Made by a program: the position numbers and the translations under genes. Shown here in pieces: positions 35,686 to 47,982 of a stretch of 64,000 bases of DNA (positions are counted from its first letter, which is position 1; every line of letters starts with the position of its first letter). The notes under the pieces are model-generated. The model was not told the DNA's origin. It worked only from the letters and a program-made list of their open reading frames with translations, and ran no database searches. Source of the stretch: Pyrus communis (taxonomy: Eukaryota; Streptophyta; Magnoliopsida; Rosales; Rosaceae); assembly GCF_963583255.1 (NCBI RefSeq), contig NC_084806.1, positions 18,952,317-19,016,316 of the forward strand. Direction: 5' to 3'.

Positions 35686-38600
35686 TGATAGGAGCATATT
35701 TAGGCGACTTAGTTAGCTTGTTTTCTTACATTTATGTTGTTAGTTAATAGTTATTTTAGTATTTTAAGCTATTTTCGTGTGTTTGTAGGTTTATATGGCT
35801 AAGGTAGCAAGAAGGTGCATTTTGGAGCCTTTTGGAGCAAAATTGGACTTGGAATGGATAGCATATGCTTGGAGCAAAAGGAATGGACGAAATTGAAGAC
35901 TTAAAGATGTTAGGATTCCTAATCAAAGAAGGATTCCTAATCAAAGGAGGATTCCTAGTCAAAGAAGGTTTCCTACTTGAAGTAGGAAAGTTAAGCCAAG
36001 GTTTCCTATTTTGGTTTGACCTTTCCTAATCCTAAAAGCCCTAAGTTCCAGCAACATTGAAGTGCTCTTATGCATTTTAGGGCACAAACTAAACTTTCCT
36101 TGCATCCTAATTGTCATTGTCGTGCCTTCCATAAAACTACCTTTCCTTGCGGTGCAAGAGGAATGCCTATTCCCTATTTTGTGTCGCAAGATTACATTCC
36201 TTTTTAACCATAGTCAATGCCACACCTTAGCTTCCTATTCTATCCTAAATCCTTGCTTAATTTCAGCCTTAACTCACATTCCCTTTCCTATTCTTTTCTT
36301 GCCGCAAGTCACATTCATATTACCTTTAATTTCTTATTTTACTTACTTATTTTGAGGGGATTCTGACCTTTATGGCTCTTGGACAAAATAGCTAAGTTTA
36401 ATTGGCCTTCCATAAGCCTTTGCCGCACCCATATAGATGATTATTCATTCATATTCATCCATTCACACAATCTGCCATTCATACACACAGAAACCAACCT
36501 TTGCCGCAGCTTTCCTCCATTCTTCCACCATTCCCATACTTCCATGCCTTCAACCAAACACTCATACACCATTCCTAAACCTTTGCTGCACCCCCCTACT
36601 AACCTAAATCCATTCTTAACCCATAAATCCATCCAAAATCACCCCTAAACTCTTGTGCCACAACAAAGCAAGGAAGAAGAAAAGAAGAAGAAGCCTTGGA
36701 CGTTTGTGCATTCAAGTTGAAGTGTTGGAATGTTTTTAGGTGTAGTCTATCTTTCGTTTTCAATGTTTAATTCAAGTTTTCTTTGTTTTGTTGTGAACAT
36801 GAGAGGCTAAACCCATTTTAGCTAGGGGAGGCTTTGAAACCATGATTATGTTTTTGATATGAATTGATTAATTCCAGTTGTGATTTCATAAATTGTGAAT
36901 GCAATTTACTTAACTGTTTGATGGATAACTTATTCTTGTATGTTGATTAGGGAGGCCTACTTAATTTGCATGCTTGAATTTGGTGCTAGAATATAAGGGA
37001 GTTTGATAGGAGCATATTTAGGCAACTTAGTTGGCTTGTTCTTGTGCATTTACATTGTTATTTCTTAGTTCTTTAAGTCTTTTAAGTTATTTTCGTATGT
37101 TTTCAGGTTCTAAGGGCTAAAGGAGCAAAGAAGTGCATTTTGGAGCCTTTTAGAGCACTTTTGGGCTAAGGATGGATAGCTTATACTTGGAGCAAAAGGA
37201 ATGGACGAAATTGAAGAGTTGATGTCACAAGGATTCCTACTTGAAGTAGCCACACACCTTCCACCATTTCAGCCGCACCTTTGTCCTAACACTAGAACAT
37301 TAATCATTCACTTTTCATTATATAATTCATGCACCATCATGCATATATTTCCCCCCCTCGCTGTCTAACCCACATGATCTCCATCACTCCATAACCTTGC
37401 CGTGCATTCCCCTTTGCATTTCCAGCTTTCCCACTTCATCATTGCAGCCACCAATCACCCTAGCTGTCACTCACATGCTTTCCCATTCTATAATTCACCC
37501 ACATGCTCTTCCATTTCTATATAAAGACACACATTCATCAAGAGAAGCATTCAGCCGCAAGCATCACAAAACAATCCCAACCATTGCCGTGCAAATCCAT
37601 TCCATTTTCTGCACCTTTTCTCCTCCATTGCAGCCACTCCAACCACTCCCCATCCCTCCAAAACACTACCCTACCATCACACATCCATTCCTCCATACAA
37701 ATACCACCCCAAAACCTATCCTTAGACCTTGTGCCGCAACAAAGAGGAGGAGAAGAGAGGCCTAAACGTTCATACAATTCAAGTTTGAGTTGTTGGAATT
37801 TTTAGGTGTTTCCTTTCCTTGATTTCAATGCTTAAATTTACTTATCTTTGTCTTGTACGTATGAGGAACTAAACCCCCTTTAGCTAGGGGGTGATTCGAA
37901 ACCATGTTTATGCTTGCAATATGAATTGATTACCTTTGGTTGGAATTTCATGAGTTGTGGATTCAATTTGTTTAACTGTTTGATTGATAACTTATTTATG
38001 TATGTTTATTGAGAGTGCACGCTTAATTTTCATGCATGAATATGACGCTAGAATATAAGTGAGTTTCACCTAATAGTTATGAACTTATATTCACAAGTAG
38101 TGGAGGTTGCTTATAAACAATCGCGTTAAATGAATTCTTGGCACTAGTTTCATGCTCATCATAGCAACGAAGGCCTCGTCAACACTTATAGTTTTCATGA
38201 TGCTTAATGATCTTTGATTGTATCTTTATTGTGCTTTTCACGTAAAGAACTTTTGGAGAATGTTTTGAATTGCGTTGCGCTAACCCATCCAATTCATTAA
38301 CTTAAGGAGAACTTGACGGTTAATTTAAGCGGACCTAATTAACCTGGGGTGTTGAGTTTCATAATTTATCGAAAGACCAACTGAAAATCATCTTGTATGC
38401 AAGTGTAACATGTGTGGAGAAGAACCTTCTAGCTAGCATTCCATCCATATTTTCATCACATTCATACTTACATTTTGCCTTTAATTACAATCTGTGCATT
38501 TTATTTAATTTCATCAAAAACTCAATCCCCCCATATTTTGTTGAGTCGTAGTCATTCGTATTTGTTTTATTTTGTGTTTTTAAGCATTTGGAGTCATAAA

Positions 38601-39666
38601 CACTTTCAAATTCGTCCAAACTAAGTTCTAGTTTCTGTTTGAGTCAATTCGATTGTTTTAGGCAGTTTTGAGTGTTTCAAAGCTGTTCTGAGTCATAGTA
38701 GTCTTGTTAAGAGTCTTTAAGTTTAGTTTTTGTGTTTTTGAGTCAATTCAAATTAGATTAGCACCCCTAGTTAATCCCCGGTTAGAACGATCCCTACTTA
38801 CATCATTACTACAATTGTCACAAATAGGGTTTAATTTGTGTGTCACATAAGTATCGCATCAGAGTTTCACATAATCGTTACAAACTTATATTCACAAGTA
38901 GTTAAGGTTGTCTTCACAATCATGTTAAGTAAATTCCTAGCATGAGTATCATGATGTCATAGTTACAAGTGCTTTGTCAATACTTATGATTTTCATAGAA
39001 CGTAATGATCTTTGATTGTATCTCTATTATGATGTCATGTAGGGAACTTTTGAAGAATGTTTTGGGTTGTCATATGACGTCATCCAATCCAATAATTAAA
39101 GGAAAATATGAGGGTTAATTAGTGATGTCACAGTTAATCTGGGGTGTTGAGGTTCATGGTTTATCGAAAAAGCAATTGGAAATCAATTTGTGTTTGAATG
39201 TATCATGCGTGGAAAAGTATCCTCTAGCTATCTAATCGTCCACCGTTTTTCTCAAATTCGTCCAAATCTTATTTAAGTCTTTTAGTTACTTGTTTTTATT
39301 CTAATTTCGTCAAAAACCCAATCCTCTTTACTTACTTGTTTCAAATCTGTCCTAAAGTGTGTTTTTGAGTATTTTGAGTCAAAACCAATTCTATTTTCGT
39401 CCAAATTGAGTCATAGAGTCGAGTTTGAGTCTTCTTGATTGTTTTGTGTTGTTTTGAGTCTTTTGAGTTTATTTTGAGTCATATAGGTTTAGTTAAGAGT
39501 CTTTGAGTTTGTTTAAGTGTTTTTAAGCATATTTTTGTATCTTTGAGTTAGTTTTCATTAGATTAGCAATCCCTCCTAATCCCCGGCCTAGAATGATCCC
39601 TACTTATGTCTTTACTACAATTGTCAAAAAGAGGGTTTAATTTGAGTGCTATTATTTATCACATCA
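35686..39666 (+). repeat. 5' LTR of outer Athila element (interrupted)
   Basis: Starts TGATAGGAGCATATTTAGG and ends TATCACATCA. Its two parts, 35686-37003 and 38867-39666, are separated by a solo LTR; the sequence is continuous once that and one GAGTT copy are discounted, giving an LTR of about 2.1 kb. It matches the 3' LTR copy from 55774 nearly base for base over the first 1.2 kb. Confidence 0.85.
37004..38861 (+). mobile_element. solo LTR of a related Athila element
   Basis: 1,858 bases from TGATAGGAGC to GTATCGCATCA, flanked by GAGTT on both sides (36999-37003 and 38862-38866). It belongs to the same LTR superfamily as its host LTR but resembles the 1,837-base LTRs of the nested element more in its central CTTGTGCCGCAACAAAGAGG region. 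Confidence 0.9.
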
Positions 39667-39692
39667 AATTTTTGGCGCCATTGCTGGGGATT
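39667..39692 (+). other. primer binding site of outer element (tRNA-Asp type)
   Basis: TTTTTGGCGCCATTGCTGGG directly follows the LTR end. It matches the complement of the plant tRNA-Asp 3' end, with two changes relative to the cleaner copy in the nested element. Confidence 0.8.
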
Positions 39693-39794
39693 AGCAACTT
39701 TGCTAATCCCCCGTTGTTTCTTTTTGTTTCTTTTTCATATATTTTGTTTTAGCTACTGATGTTATGATCTTTTCTTGTTTGTAGGTACTAGTTT

Positions 39795-41271
39795 ATGACT
39801 CTTAGTTCTCAACCTATTCGTGCAAACATCTTGGACTTTGACGACGATTTGGAGCGCACTTTGAGAAGGAAGAGGAAGGAGCCAGAACTTAACCCATCAA
39901 GTTTTAGCTTGGCCTCACTTTGAGGAGAAAGAATAGCCTACGGCAAGGGAGGAAGAAGAGGTACAAGTCATGGCAGCGGACAATCGTACAATCAATGAGC
40001 TTTCTGCCTCGGGAATGGACAATGCCGCGCCATTATGCATCCAATACCCTAGGGCGGCTCAAGATAAGACCGATGAATTTGAATTGAAGTCTAGTTTGTT
40101 GCACCACATCCCAAAGTTCCATGGGCCGTCCATGGAGGATCCAAACAAGCATTTAAAAGAGTTCGAGGTGGTGTGTTCAAGCATGACTCCAATTAATGTT
40201 GATAGCAATATTTTGAAGATGAAGGCCTTTCCATTCTCTCTATTGGAAAAGGCCAAAGATTGGTTATACGGATTAGCACCCGGAACGGTCACTTCTTGGG
40301 ATAGCATGAAGAGGGCGTTTCTAGAGAAATTATTTCCTACTTCAAGAGTCATTCTCTTAAGGAAGAAAATTAGCGGAATCCAACAAAGTCAAGGAGAGTA
40401 TTTTCTAGTGTATTATGAGCGTTTTAAAGTCTTTGTTGCATCATGTCCTCAATATCAAATGAAGGAGGAGCTTCTACTTCAATATTTCTATGAAGGCCTT
40501 ATTCCAATTGAAAGGCAAATGCTCGATGCTTTGGCGGGAGGTGCATTGGTGGACAAAACTCCTATGGCAGCCAAGACCCTAATTGCAAACCGTGCTTTAA
40601 ATGCACAACAATATGAAGGAATTGGGCAAAGAGACCCCCCACGGCAGCAAGTACATGAGGTAAGTTCCCAATCCGACATTCAATCTCAATTAGCTAATCT
40701 TACTTCTATTGTGTCTTAGATGGCCGAAGGAATGAGGATACAAGGACCAATTGTATGTGGCGTGTGTTCTATCCAAGGACACCCTTCGGAAAAGTGCCCT
40801 CAATTGATTGAGAATGGGGGATGGGAGAGTGCAAATGCCATTGGATTTCCAAGCCAAAATCAGCCACGGAATGATCCATATTCCAACACATACAATCCGG
40901 GTTGGAGAGATTATCCAAATTTCAAGTAGAGAGAGCCTCAACAACCTTAACAACAAGAAGGATTTAGGCAGCAATCCCCGGGGTTTTACACCAAGCCATA
41001 TGCCCCCAATCAAGGCCAAACACAACCTGCCCAAACCAATCAAGGTACGTCTTTGGACAATGATACACTTATTAAGTTACAATTTGTCTCAGGGGCAAGA
41101 GACTCAAAACAAAGCGATGCAAAACCAAGACAAAAGGGTGGACCACTTGGAGAAGCAAATTGGGCAGATAGCGGAGTTTGTAGGGCAATTTCGAGACCAA
41201 GGCAAGCTCCCTAGTTCAACCATTGTCAATCCAAAGGGAGGGTTCGAATCTGCCAAAGCAATCACATTGAG
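39795..41271 (+). pseudogene. Gag of outer Athila element, 5' portion
   Basis: A start at 39795 (MTLSSQPIRANILDFDDDLE) ends at TGA 39921-39923; the frame resumes from 39970 with a Gag capsid-like domain (FHGPSMEDPNKHLKEFE, FPFSLLEKAKDWLYGL, LEKLFPTSR, YFYEGL). An in-frame TAG at 40717-40719 precedes a CCHC knuckle (CGVCSIQGHPSEKCP), followed by another TAG at 40927-40929 and a frame change into VDHLEKQIGQIAEFVGQF. The reading is then cut at 41271 by the nested element; the remainder lies at 49825 onwards. Role: virus-like particle protein of the retroelement; inactive here. Confidence 0.85.
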
Positions 41272-43108
41272 TGATGCGAGAATTATACGCACACAAATTA
41301 AACCCTCTTTTTGACAATTGTAGTAATGATGTAAGTAGGGATCGTTCTGGACTGGGGATTAGGAGGGATTGCAAATCACTTGGAAACTGACTCAAAAACG
41401 TAAAATAAAGTTTAAAACACTAAACTAAACTCAAAGAATGCAAAACTAAACAAACGTAAAATACTAAAACAAATCAAATGACTAAGACTTAACAAAATAT
41501 GGGGGGTGGGGGAGTTTGATTTGACGAAAATTGAAATAACAAAACAAGTTAATAAACTAAGCAGATTGTAAAACGAATTTGGATTTAATGAATGGAATGA
41601 AGGCTAGCTAAGGGGTTCTTCTCCACACATGTTACACTTGCATACAAGATTGATTCTCAGTTGGTCTTTCGATAAATTATGAAACTCAACACCCCGGGTT
41701 AATTAGGTCCGCTTAAATTAACCGTCAAGTTCTCCTTTAAGTTAATGAATTGGATGGGTTTGCGCAACGCAATTCACAACATTCTCCAAAAGTCATTTAC
41801 GTGAAAAGCACAATAAAGATACAATCAAAGATCATTAAGCATTATGAAAACTATAAGTTTTGACGAGGCATTCGTTACTATGATGAGCATGAAACTCGTG
41901 CCAAGAATTCATTTAACGCGACTGTTTATAAGCAACCTCCACTACTTGTGAATATAAGTTCATAACGATTAGTTGAAACTCACTTATATTCTAGCGTCAT
42001 ATTCATGCATGAAAATTAAGCGCGCATTCTCAATAAACATACATAAATAAGTTATCAATCAAACGGTTAAACAAATTGAATCCACAACTTATGAAATTCC
42101 AACCAAAGGTAATCAATTCATATTGCAAGCATAAACATGTATTTCGAATCACCCCCTAGCTAAAGGGGGTTTAGTTCCTCATACGTACAAGACAAAGAGA
42201 ATTAAAATGAAACATTGAAATCAAAGAAACACCTAAACATTCCAACAACTTAAACTTGAATTGTATGAACGTTTAGGCCCTCTTCTCTTCCTCTTCGTTG
42301 CGGCACAAGGTCTAAGGATAGGTTGTGTGATGGTGTGAAGTGTTTTGGAGGGATGAGGAGTGGTTGGAGTGGCTGCAATGGAGGAAAGAATGCTGGAAAC
42401 TGGAAGGGGATGCACGGCATAGAGTGTTTGTGTTGTGTGTTGTGTTGTGGTGAATGGAATGAATTGTATGAATGCAATGCATGGTTTTATAGGGAGAGAA
42501 TGGATTGGAGAACATGTGAATGGCAGCTAGGAATGATTAAAGAAGGGAATGCATGTGTAATGACAACTAGATTGGTTGGTGGAAATCTGAAAATGCAAAT
42601 GGGAAAGCTGGAAATGCAAGGGTGGCCACGGCATGGGTGTGTTTGTGTGTTGTGGCTGATTTGTTTGTTTGTTAAAGATGCATGTGGATGAATTATACAA
42701 TGGGAAAGTATGTGATTGACAACTAGGGTGAATGGTGGCTGCAATGATGAAGTGTGATGGCTGAAAATGGGATGGATTTGCAAAGGAAGGCACGGCAAGG
42801 AATGGGTTTGTGTTCATGTGGCTGAAATTGGTGGGTTATGCATAGGTTAGGCCCTTTGTTTTATGTCCTAAGGTGCATACAAGGCCTTCAATTTCATCCA
42901 ACACTTGGGCTCCAAGCATAAGCTATCCATCCTTAGCCCAATAGTGCTCCAAAAGGCCCCAAAATGCTCCACAATGCATCCTTTCGTCAAACACGTCTTA
43001 TGATCCTGAAAACACACAAAACTAACTTAAAAGACTTAAAGAACTAAGAAATAACAACGTAAATGTACGAGAACAAGCCATTTAAGTAGCATGAATATGC
43101 TCCTATCA
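41272..43108 (-). repeat. 3' LTR of nested element
   Basis: 1,837 bases, TGATGCGAG to CTCCTATCA as read on plus. It contains the AACCCCCTTTAGCTAGGGG palindrome-like word (minus strand) and a TATA-like TATAAAACC near 42485 on the minus strand. It differs from its partner at about 18 positions by eye. Confidence 0.92.
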
Positions 43109-44952
43109 AATACCCCCACACTTAGCTTTTGCTAGTCCTCGAGCAAAACAGAAAAACAAAACAAAACGAAATGAAACAAAACAAACCAAAGACAATCTTA
43201 AACCTTCCAACGTTGCCTCAGGGATTTCCAATGCACATGACATGTTAAAAATTATCATTCCCATAGATTTTGGTTATCTTTACACTTAAGTACATACTTA
43301 ATCATAGTCACCACATATTAGTTCACAATTAAGCATTTAAAACTATGTTTTGAATGTAGTAACATGCCTTAGAGAATTGCTCAATTCCTTACAAGATATG
43401 CACTCAATTTTCACTCAGATTTTCTAACTACACACCCTAATCTAGTTACATGTGAGAAGATTGATGTAAACATGAAAACGAACACTCACATATATGTATC
43501 ATAAAGAGAGCAATTTCTGGAGTTAATAAGCATGTTTAGATATGATCTCATGAATGGAATGCTACTACTTAGATGCGAGAACCAGTGACACCATATGCTC
43601 ATACCAAATTCAAACTCCACAATTGAAATACACAACACTCAAGATAGAAGTCAAGGGTTGTAACGGGGCTTGGGGTATTTGGATAACAAAGAAAGATAGG
43701 GATAAACAAAAGTTCTTTGAGCAATAGTGAGCAAAGTAATGAATTAGGCACTTAGAATTCCCTTTAGAACGCAGAAGTCAACTTTGATCACTCAAGGGGG
43801 AATCACACAAAACTTAGGGCCATATTCAACTTTTTGGACCCTTTCTTCAACCATCAACGCTCGTGAGTTCATTCACACTTATTTTCACTCCTTTTCTTTC
43901 TTTTCTTCTTCTTTTTCTTTTGAATCTCAAAACATACATATAAACTTAAAAACAAACTTTTACTCCCCCACACTCATTTTCTTGCATAATGTAACTCAAA
44001 AGGAATTCATTTAAGTCATGCTCACTATACTTCAAGAACAAGGGTACGAATGGTCCTAATCTAGGCTAGGTGAAGATGATATGGGTTAACAAAGAACATG
44101 GGCTAAACAAGGCTCAACGGGGTTAAAACTTACAACATATACGAAATATGGGAAGTAAGGCTATTTGGCTATGGTGGCAACTACACAACTTCATCTTGAT
44201 ATATGTTATGCAATTCAATGTCATGCTTTGAATGAAACGGATATAAGTTCTAGCATTTAGTTCTATCATGATACAATTGCATTCTAAGTAGCAACCAAGC
44301 AAAGAATAATGAGATCATTCAACAACTTTAGAAAACAAAGAATCACAGATTATAACTCTCCAAAGAACGTTTAGGCTCAAGTCTCACAAGGATGTAGCGT
44401 TATTATGAGTTTCTTCCTTCAAGCATGTTACAGAAACGAATTTTTCTTTTATGATTGCATGTGAAGTCATACATTATAACCATAACCAAGCATATACCAA
44501 GAGTAAATCAAACTTTTCTCCATGTTTATAACTCTTTTTAACAGTCATGCAATTACAAACCAAATCCTCATCATTGTGTTGGAAGGTATCCTAAGACACA
44601 AACACACAAAAACGACTTAAAACACTCTTTTTAGGTTTTTCAAAACATGTTTTTCAAATTTTTATGTGCTTTTCGGAGTTATAAGTCAACACACTCTCAA
44701 ACATTCTGAAATGGCTTAAAAACACTTAAAAACAGCAAGGAACAACATTGGAAGTTATGGGTGATAAAATCTCACGAATTTGTATCAACAACATTAGTTA
44801 CCCCCCCCCCCACACTTGAATCAAACATTGTCCTCAATGTTTTAAGCTTAAAAATCACACCAAACAAAAGTAAACATAAAAACAGCAACTAAACATACTA
44901 AACATGGCAGAATGTAAATAACAAAGAGAAGAGTTTAGGGACGCAAATCTGG
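43109..44952 (-). other. 3' untranslated interior of nested element
   Basis: Homologous in reverse to the outer element's 53,950-55,773: shared landmarks are the CAGATTTGCGT word, ACATTGAGGACAATGTT, the AAAGCTAAGTGTGGGGGTA purine tract next to the LTR, and many intervening words. A C10 run lies at 44802-44811. No protein-coding potential was recognised. Confidence 0.75.
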
Positions 44953-46055
44953 TTGTGGAATGTAAATTCCATCTTCTCTTTGGTGATTGCATTGAGGCTT
45001 GATCTTGGTGATTCCACAGGCTCATTCTTGAACTGGGCTGGAGGATTCTTTTGGTCTCCCCCGAAGGTCTTAGCTTACCCCTTTTATCTCTCCCCTGAAG
45101 GTCTGAGCTTACCCCTTTTATCTGTTTCTTTGTTCAATCTTTCCAATTCGTATTGAAGAGGGTTAGAGGATAACTCAGCCTATGCAGTTGTTGCGCTTGT
45201 CTCCACATGCTTCAATGTATCATTTTCACTTGCCTTACTTGCTCCCCTTGCAGAAATGGTCCCTTCTCTGGAAGTGTATCAACCGTTGAAGATGACTACT
45301 CGAGAGCAACGCTAGGTAAGCAACCAGGGAATAGATTCCAGGCAGTCGGTTCCAGATCGAAAGACTGACTCCAAGTGCCGGCTGATTGCTTTCGTTTACT
45401 TTGCCATGCGAGTAATAACAAGGACAAAGGAAAAGACAGGGAAAGAGCATGATATGAGATACTTTTGCTTTTGACCTTGATGATATGAGATACCTTTGCT
45501 TTTGAAGAAACGGCGAATGAATCAGCACATGTATTTGTTGTGGCTGTCTCCACATGCTTCGATCTACCGTTTCCTTCTGCCTCATCTGTACTCCAGGTAT
45601 CTGGTATCTTCTTTGGGGGAGAAAAAATTAAGTATTTCAAGAGGCTTTGCTGGGAGTGCGCCTTCAGAGGTGAGGAAGAGTTGGGCATTTTCTTCAGGTC
45701 TGCCTTGCCATAAAAGATGAAAGTCGACATATATAGGGATTTCCCAATAGCAAGTGGTGGTACTGTTCTTTTACCCTTTGTCGACAAACGTCTCTTCAAT
45801 TTCTGAGCAAACGCCTCTTCGATTTCTGAGCAAACGCCTCTTCGATTTCTGAATGAAAAGTAGTAGTCACGGGTGTGGCTCTGTCACCACGCTTGTTGGC
45901 AAAAGTGCGTAGTTGGGATGATAACCTTCACGTGTTTTCAACTTTGTCAGAGATCTTTTGACAAAGTTGAACGCGTTATCTGAAAAGCCGCGAAAGCGTC
46001 GCCGAACTTTACGCAGGAAAATCCGGCTGTTTGAATTGGTCGTGTCGCCTTTCCT

Positions 46056-46065
46056 TTTTATAGAG
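46056..46065 (+). promoter_or_regulatory. TATA-like box upstream of the coiled-coil ORF
   Basis: TTTTATAGAG, preceded by a GC-richer stretch (AGCCGCGAAAGCGTCGCCG near 45987-46005) unlike the AT-rich element body. Function is inferred. Confidence 0.4.
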
Positions 46066-46174
46066 GTAATGATCACCTCCAACATGCACACTTTGAAGAT
46101 TGCCCATTTGTGAAAATCGTCTTCGGCCCTTTCAGATTTTACTCCATCCACCTTTCTCTTTTAACCCTTTGACA

Positions 46175-46783
46175 ATGGCTAATCCGTCTAACATTTGCTT
46201 AGACTTGAGTCTCAGCAGTGATCCGAGTGCGCCGCGTCAGGTAAATGTATGGTGCCCTTCTTTCTTATCTTCTAATGGCCCTTTGACAGGTGAAGACTCT
46301 GTGATGAAGGACACAACAACAACTACGATAGTAGCTAGGAACCTCCTCACTCCAAAAGATAGTAGGCTGCTTTCAGAACGGTCCGATGAGTTGGCTGTTC
46401 AAGAGTCCCTAGCTCTCAGTGTTCAGTGCGCAGGCTCTGTGTCCAACATAGGCCAACGCCTACTTGCTCGATCCCGCCAAGTGGAATCATTGATGGCGGA
46501 GGTGGAAACTCTTAAGCAAGAGATCAAACAGCTTAAGCACGAGAATAGAAGCTTGCATGTGCTTGCAAATAACTATTCGACCAGCATGAAGAGGAAGCTT
46601 GATGAGTTGCAAGAATCCAATGGTCGAATTCAAAGTGACCGTCAAATGTTTGCGGCTTACTTCCAGAGGCACCTTTTTCCTGGCTCATCCAGCGTTCCAT
46701 CAAGTATTGAGGCCTCTTCTTTGATGCCTCCCACTCCTAGAGTTTTGCCCAGTAGTGGGGCTTTAAGCAAACAACCTTTGTGA
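46175..46783 (+). CDS. coiled-coil protein of unknown function, embedded antisense in a retroelement
   Basis: An uninterrupted 202-codon ORF, plus strand, whereas its host element reads minus. The start at 46175 is chosen because GACAATGGC is an excellent plant initiation context, and a TATA-like TTTTATAGAG at 46056-46065 lies about 110 bases upstream. Residues 1-60 are Ser/Pro-rich (ICLDLSLSSDPSAPRQ, a possible LxLxL repression-type motif). A predicted coiled coil spans about residues 105-160, with VESLMAEVETLKQEIKQLKH showing heptad spacing, followed by MKRKLDELQESNGRIQSD. The tail is Ser/Pro-rich. No transmembrane segment, signal peptide or enzyme motif was seen. I do not recognise a named family; it could be a captured host gene or an accessory protein of a retroelement lineage. 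I see no stop codon in it although the surrounding pol is gone. Confidence 0.6.
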   Translation: MANPSNICLDLSLSSDPSAPRQVNVWCPSFLSSNGPLTGEDSVMKDTTTTTIVARNLLTPKDSRLLSERSDELAVQESLALSVQCAGSVSNIGQRLLARSRQVESLMAEVETLKQEIKQLKHENRSLHVLANNYSTSMKRKLDELQESNGRIQSDRQMFAAYFQRHLFPGSSSVPSSIEASSLMPPTPRVLPSSGALSKQPL

Positions 46784-47097
46784 AAGTTACATTCTGCCAT
46801 TTTTTTATTTTTTATTTTTTTTTTATTTTTTATTTTTTATTTTTTTTTAAATCAAACGGCATGGAATTGATCTTTGAATGGAAGGTGATACTTGAAATGA
46901 TCCGGTAATAGTTTAAATTCAAGAGTGGATGCCTGAATCATTAACAACATATTAGTATAAAAGAAAATTGAAATTCGGGGAGGCGGCTTACCTGTGTGCT
47001 CCGACATGAACTCAAGAATAAACACATCCTCTTTGATGAATTCATGATATTCCCTACTGTTCACCTTTGGAAGGGCTTCCAAGGTGTCTGTTTCACT

Positions 47098-47823
47098 TTA
47101 TTCTTCCTTGGAAATCATGAACCTGCAAGGAATAGGGATATTAGGTGGAATGGGGTTAGAACTAATTAAATTTGGAACAACCTTACTTGAATTAGATGGC
47201 GTAGGAGCAATAGGTGCCTCCGGTAAAGGTGTTTCCACCCTTTCCGTGGCTTTGTCCAACTCCTCTTCCTCAAATTGCAATCTTTCATCTTCCTTGTGAT
47301 TTGAATTTGATGGTTGAGGGTCCGTTCCAACCTCCTTGCCACTTCTTAACATGATAGCATTGGTGGTTTCAAATACTCCCTTCGGATTTACAATGGTTGA
47401 ACTAGGGAGTTTGCCTTGGTCGCAAAATTGTCCTACGAACTCCGCTATCTGCCCAATTTGCTTTTCCAAGTGGTCCAACCTGTTGTCTTGATTTTGCCTC
47501 TCTTCGTTTTGAGTTTGGATTCCCTGCGTCAAAGTAGTAAGTAATTAAAAAATCTTATCATTATCACTTGAATTACCTACATTGCTTTGGGCAGGTTGTG
47601 GTGGCTGCATAGGCGTTGAATAGAATTCCTCATATGGCGGCCAATATCCTTCTTCTTGAACATGTTGAGGTTCCCACCACATAGAGTTTGAATGATCACT
47701 CCAATCTGAATTGTAAGTATTGGAAAACACGTTATTCCTTGATTGAAGATCAAATGTACCAACGCTTTGCATTTGGGACCTTTCTATGAGCTGTGACAAA
47801 AGAGAAGCATTATCAAGTGCCAT
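47098..47823 (-). pseudogene. gag remnant of nested element
   Basis: Begins MALDNASLLSQLIERSQ at 47823, reaches an in-frame TAA at 47545-47547, and continues in the same frame as DHLEKQIGQIAEFVGQFCDQ, LRSGKEVGTDPQP and a Pro-rich tail to 47098. Only the C-terminal part of an Athila Gag is present; the capsid-like domain and zinc knuckle are absent. From 47082 to 46852 a short reading frame (LPKVNSREYHEFI) resembles the linker before RT. Confidence 0.8.
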
Positions 47824-47982
47824 GTTGTGCTTCTCTAGTACTTGAATTCAACAAACAAAACACAAATAAAAAACTAAAACTAAAATACATAACAGAAACT
47901 AAAACTAAAACTAATAAGAAAACGAAAATAACAATCCAAAGGATTAGCAAAGTTGCTATTCCCCGGCAACGGCGCCAAAATT

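Larger units (their letters stand above)
44953..46850. other. foreign segment replacing pol in the nested element
   Basis: Neither flank-type sequence nor pol. Left limit follows the CAGATTTGCGTCCCTAAAC homology block; right limit is the T/A-rich run at 46799-46850 next to the pol linker remnant. It includes duplicated blocks (GAAGGTCTNAGCTTACCCCTTT at about 45063 and 45102; GTCTCCACATGCTTC at about 45201 and 45549), a three-fold AACGCCTCTTCGATTTCTGA array (45787-45851), a TATA-like box and the coiled-coil ORF. TTACATTCTGCCAT just after the ORF (46788-46801) is the inverse of a word at 44904-44917 in the element body. Confidence 0.65.

Noticed and set aside
42233..42817. Overlapping ORFs with His/Pro-rich or Cys/Trp-rich translations in the Athila LTRs
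   Set aside because: The same reading frames recur in every LTR copy (also 48944-49528, 37397-37805, 36379-36648) because the LTR has a CCATTC-rich stretch; no start context or conserved domain.
45235..46151. Minus-strand ORFs overlapping the promoter of the coiled-coil ORF
   Set aside because: No recognised motif; they overlap repeat blocks and the TATA-like region and are shorter than the plus ORF.
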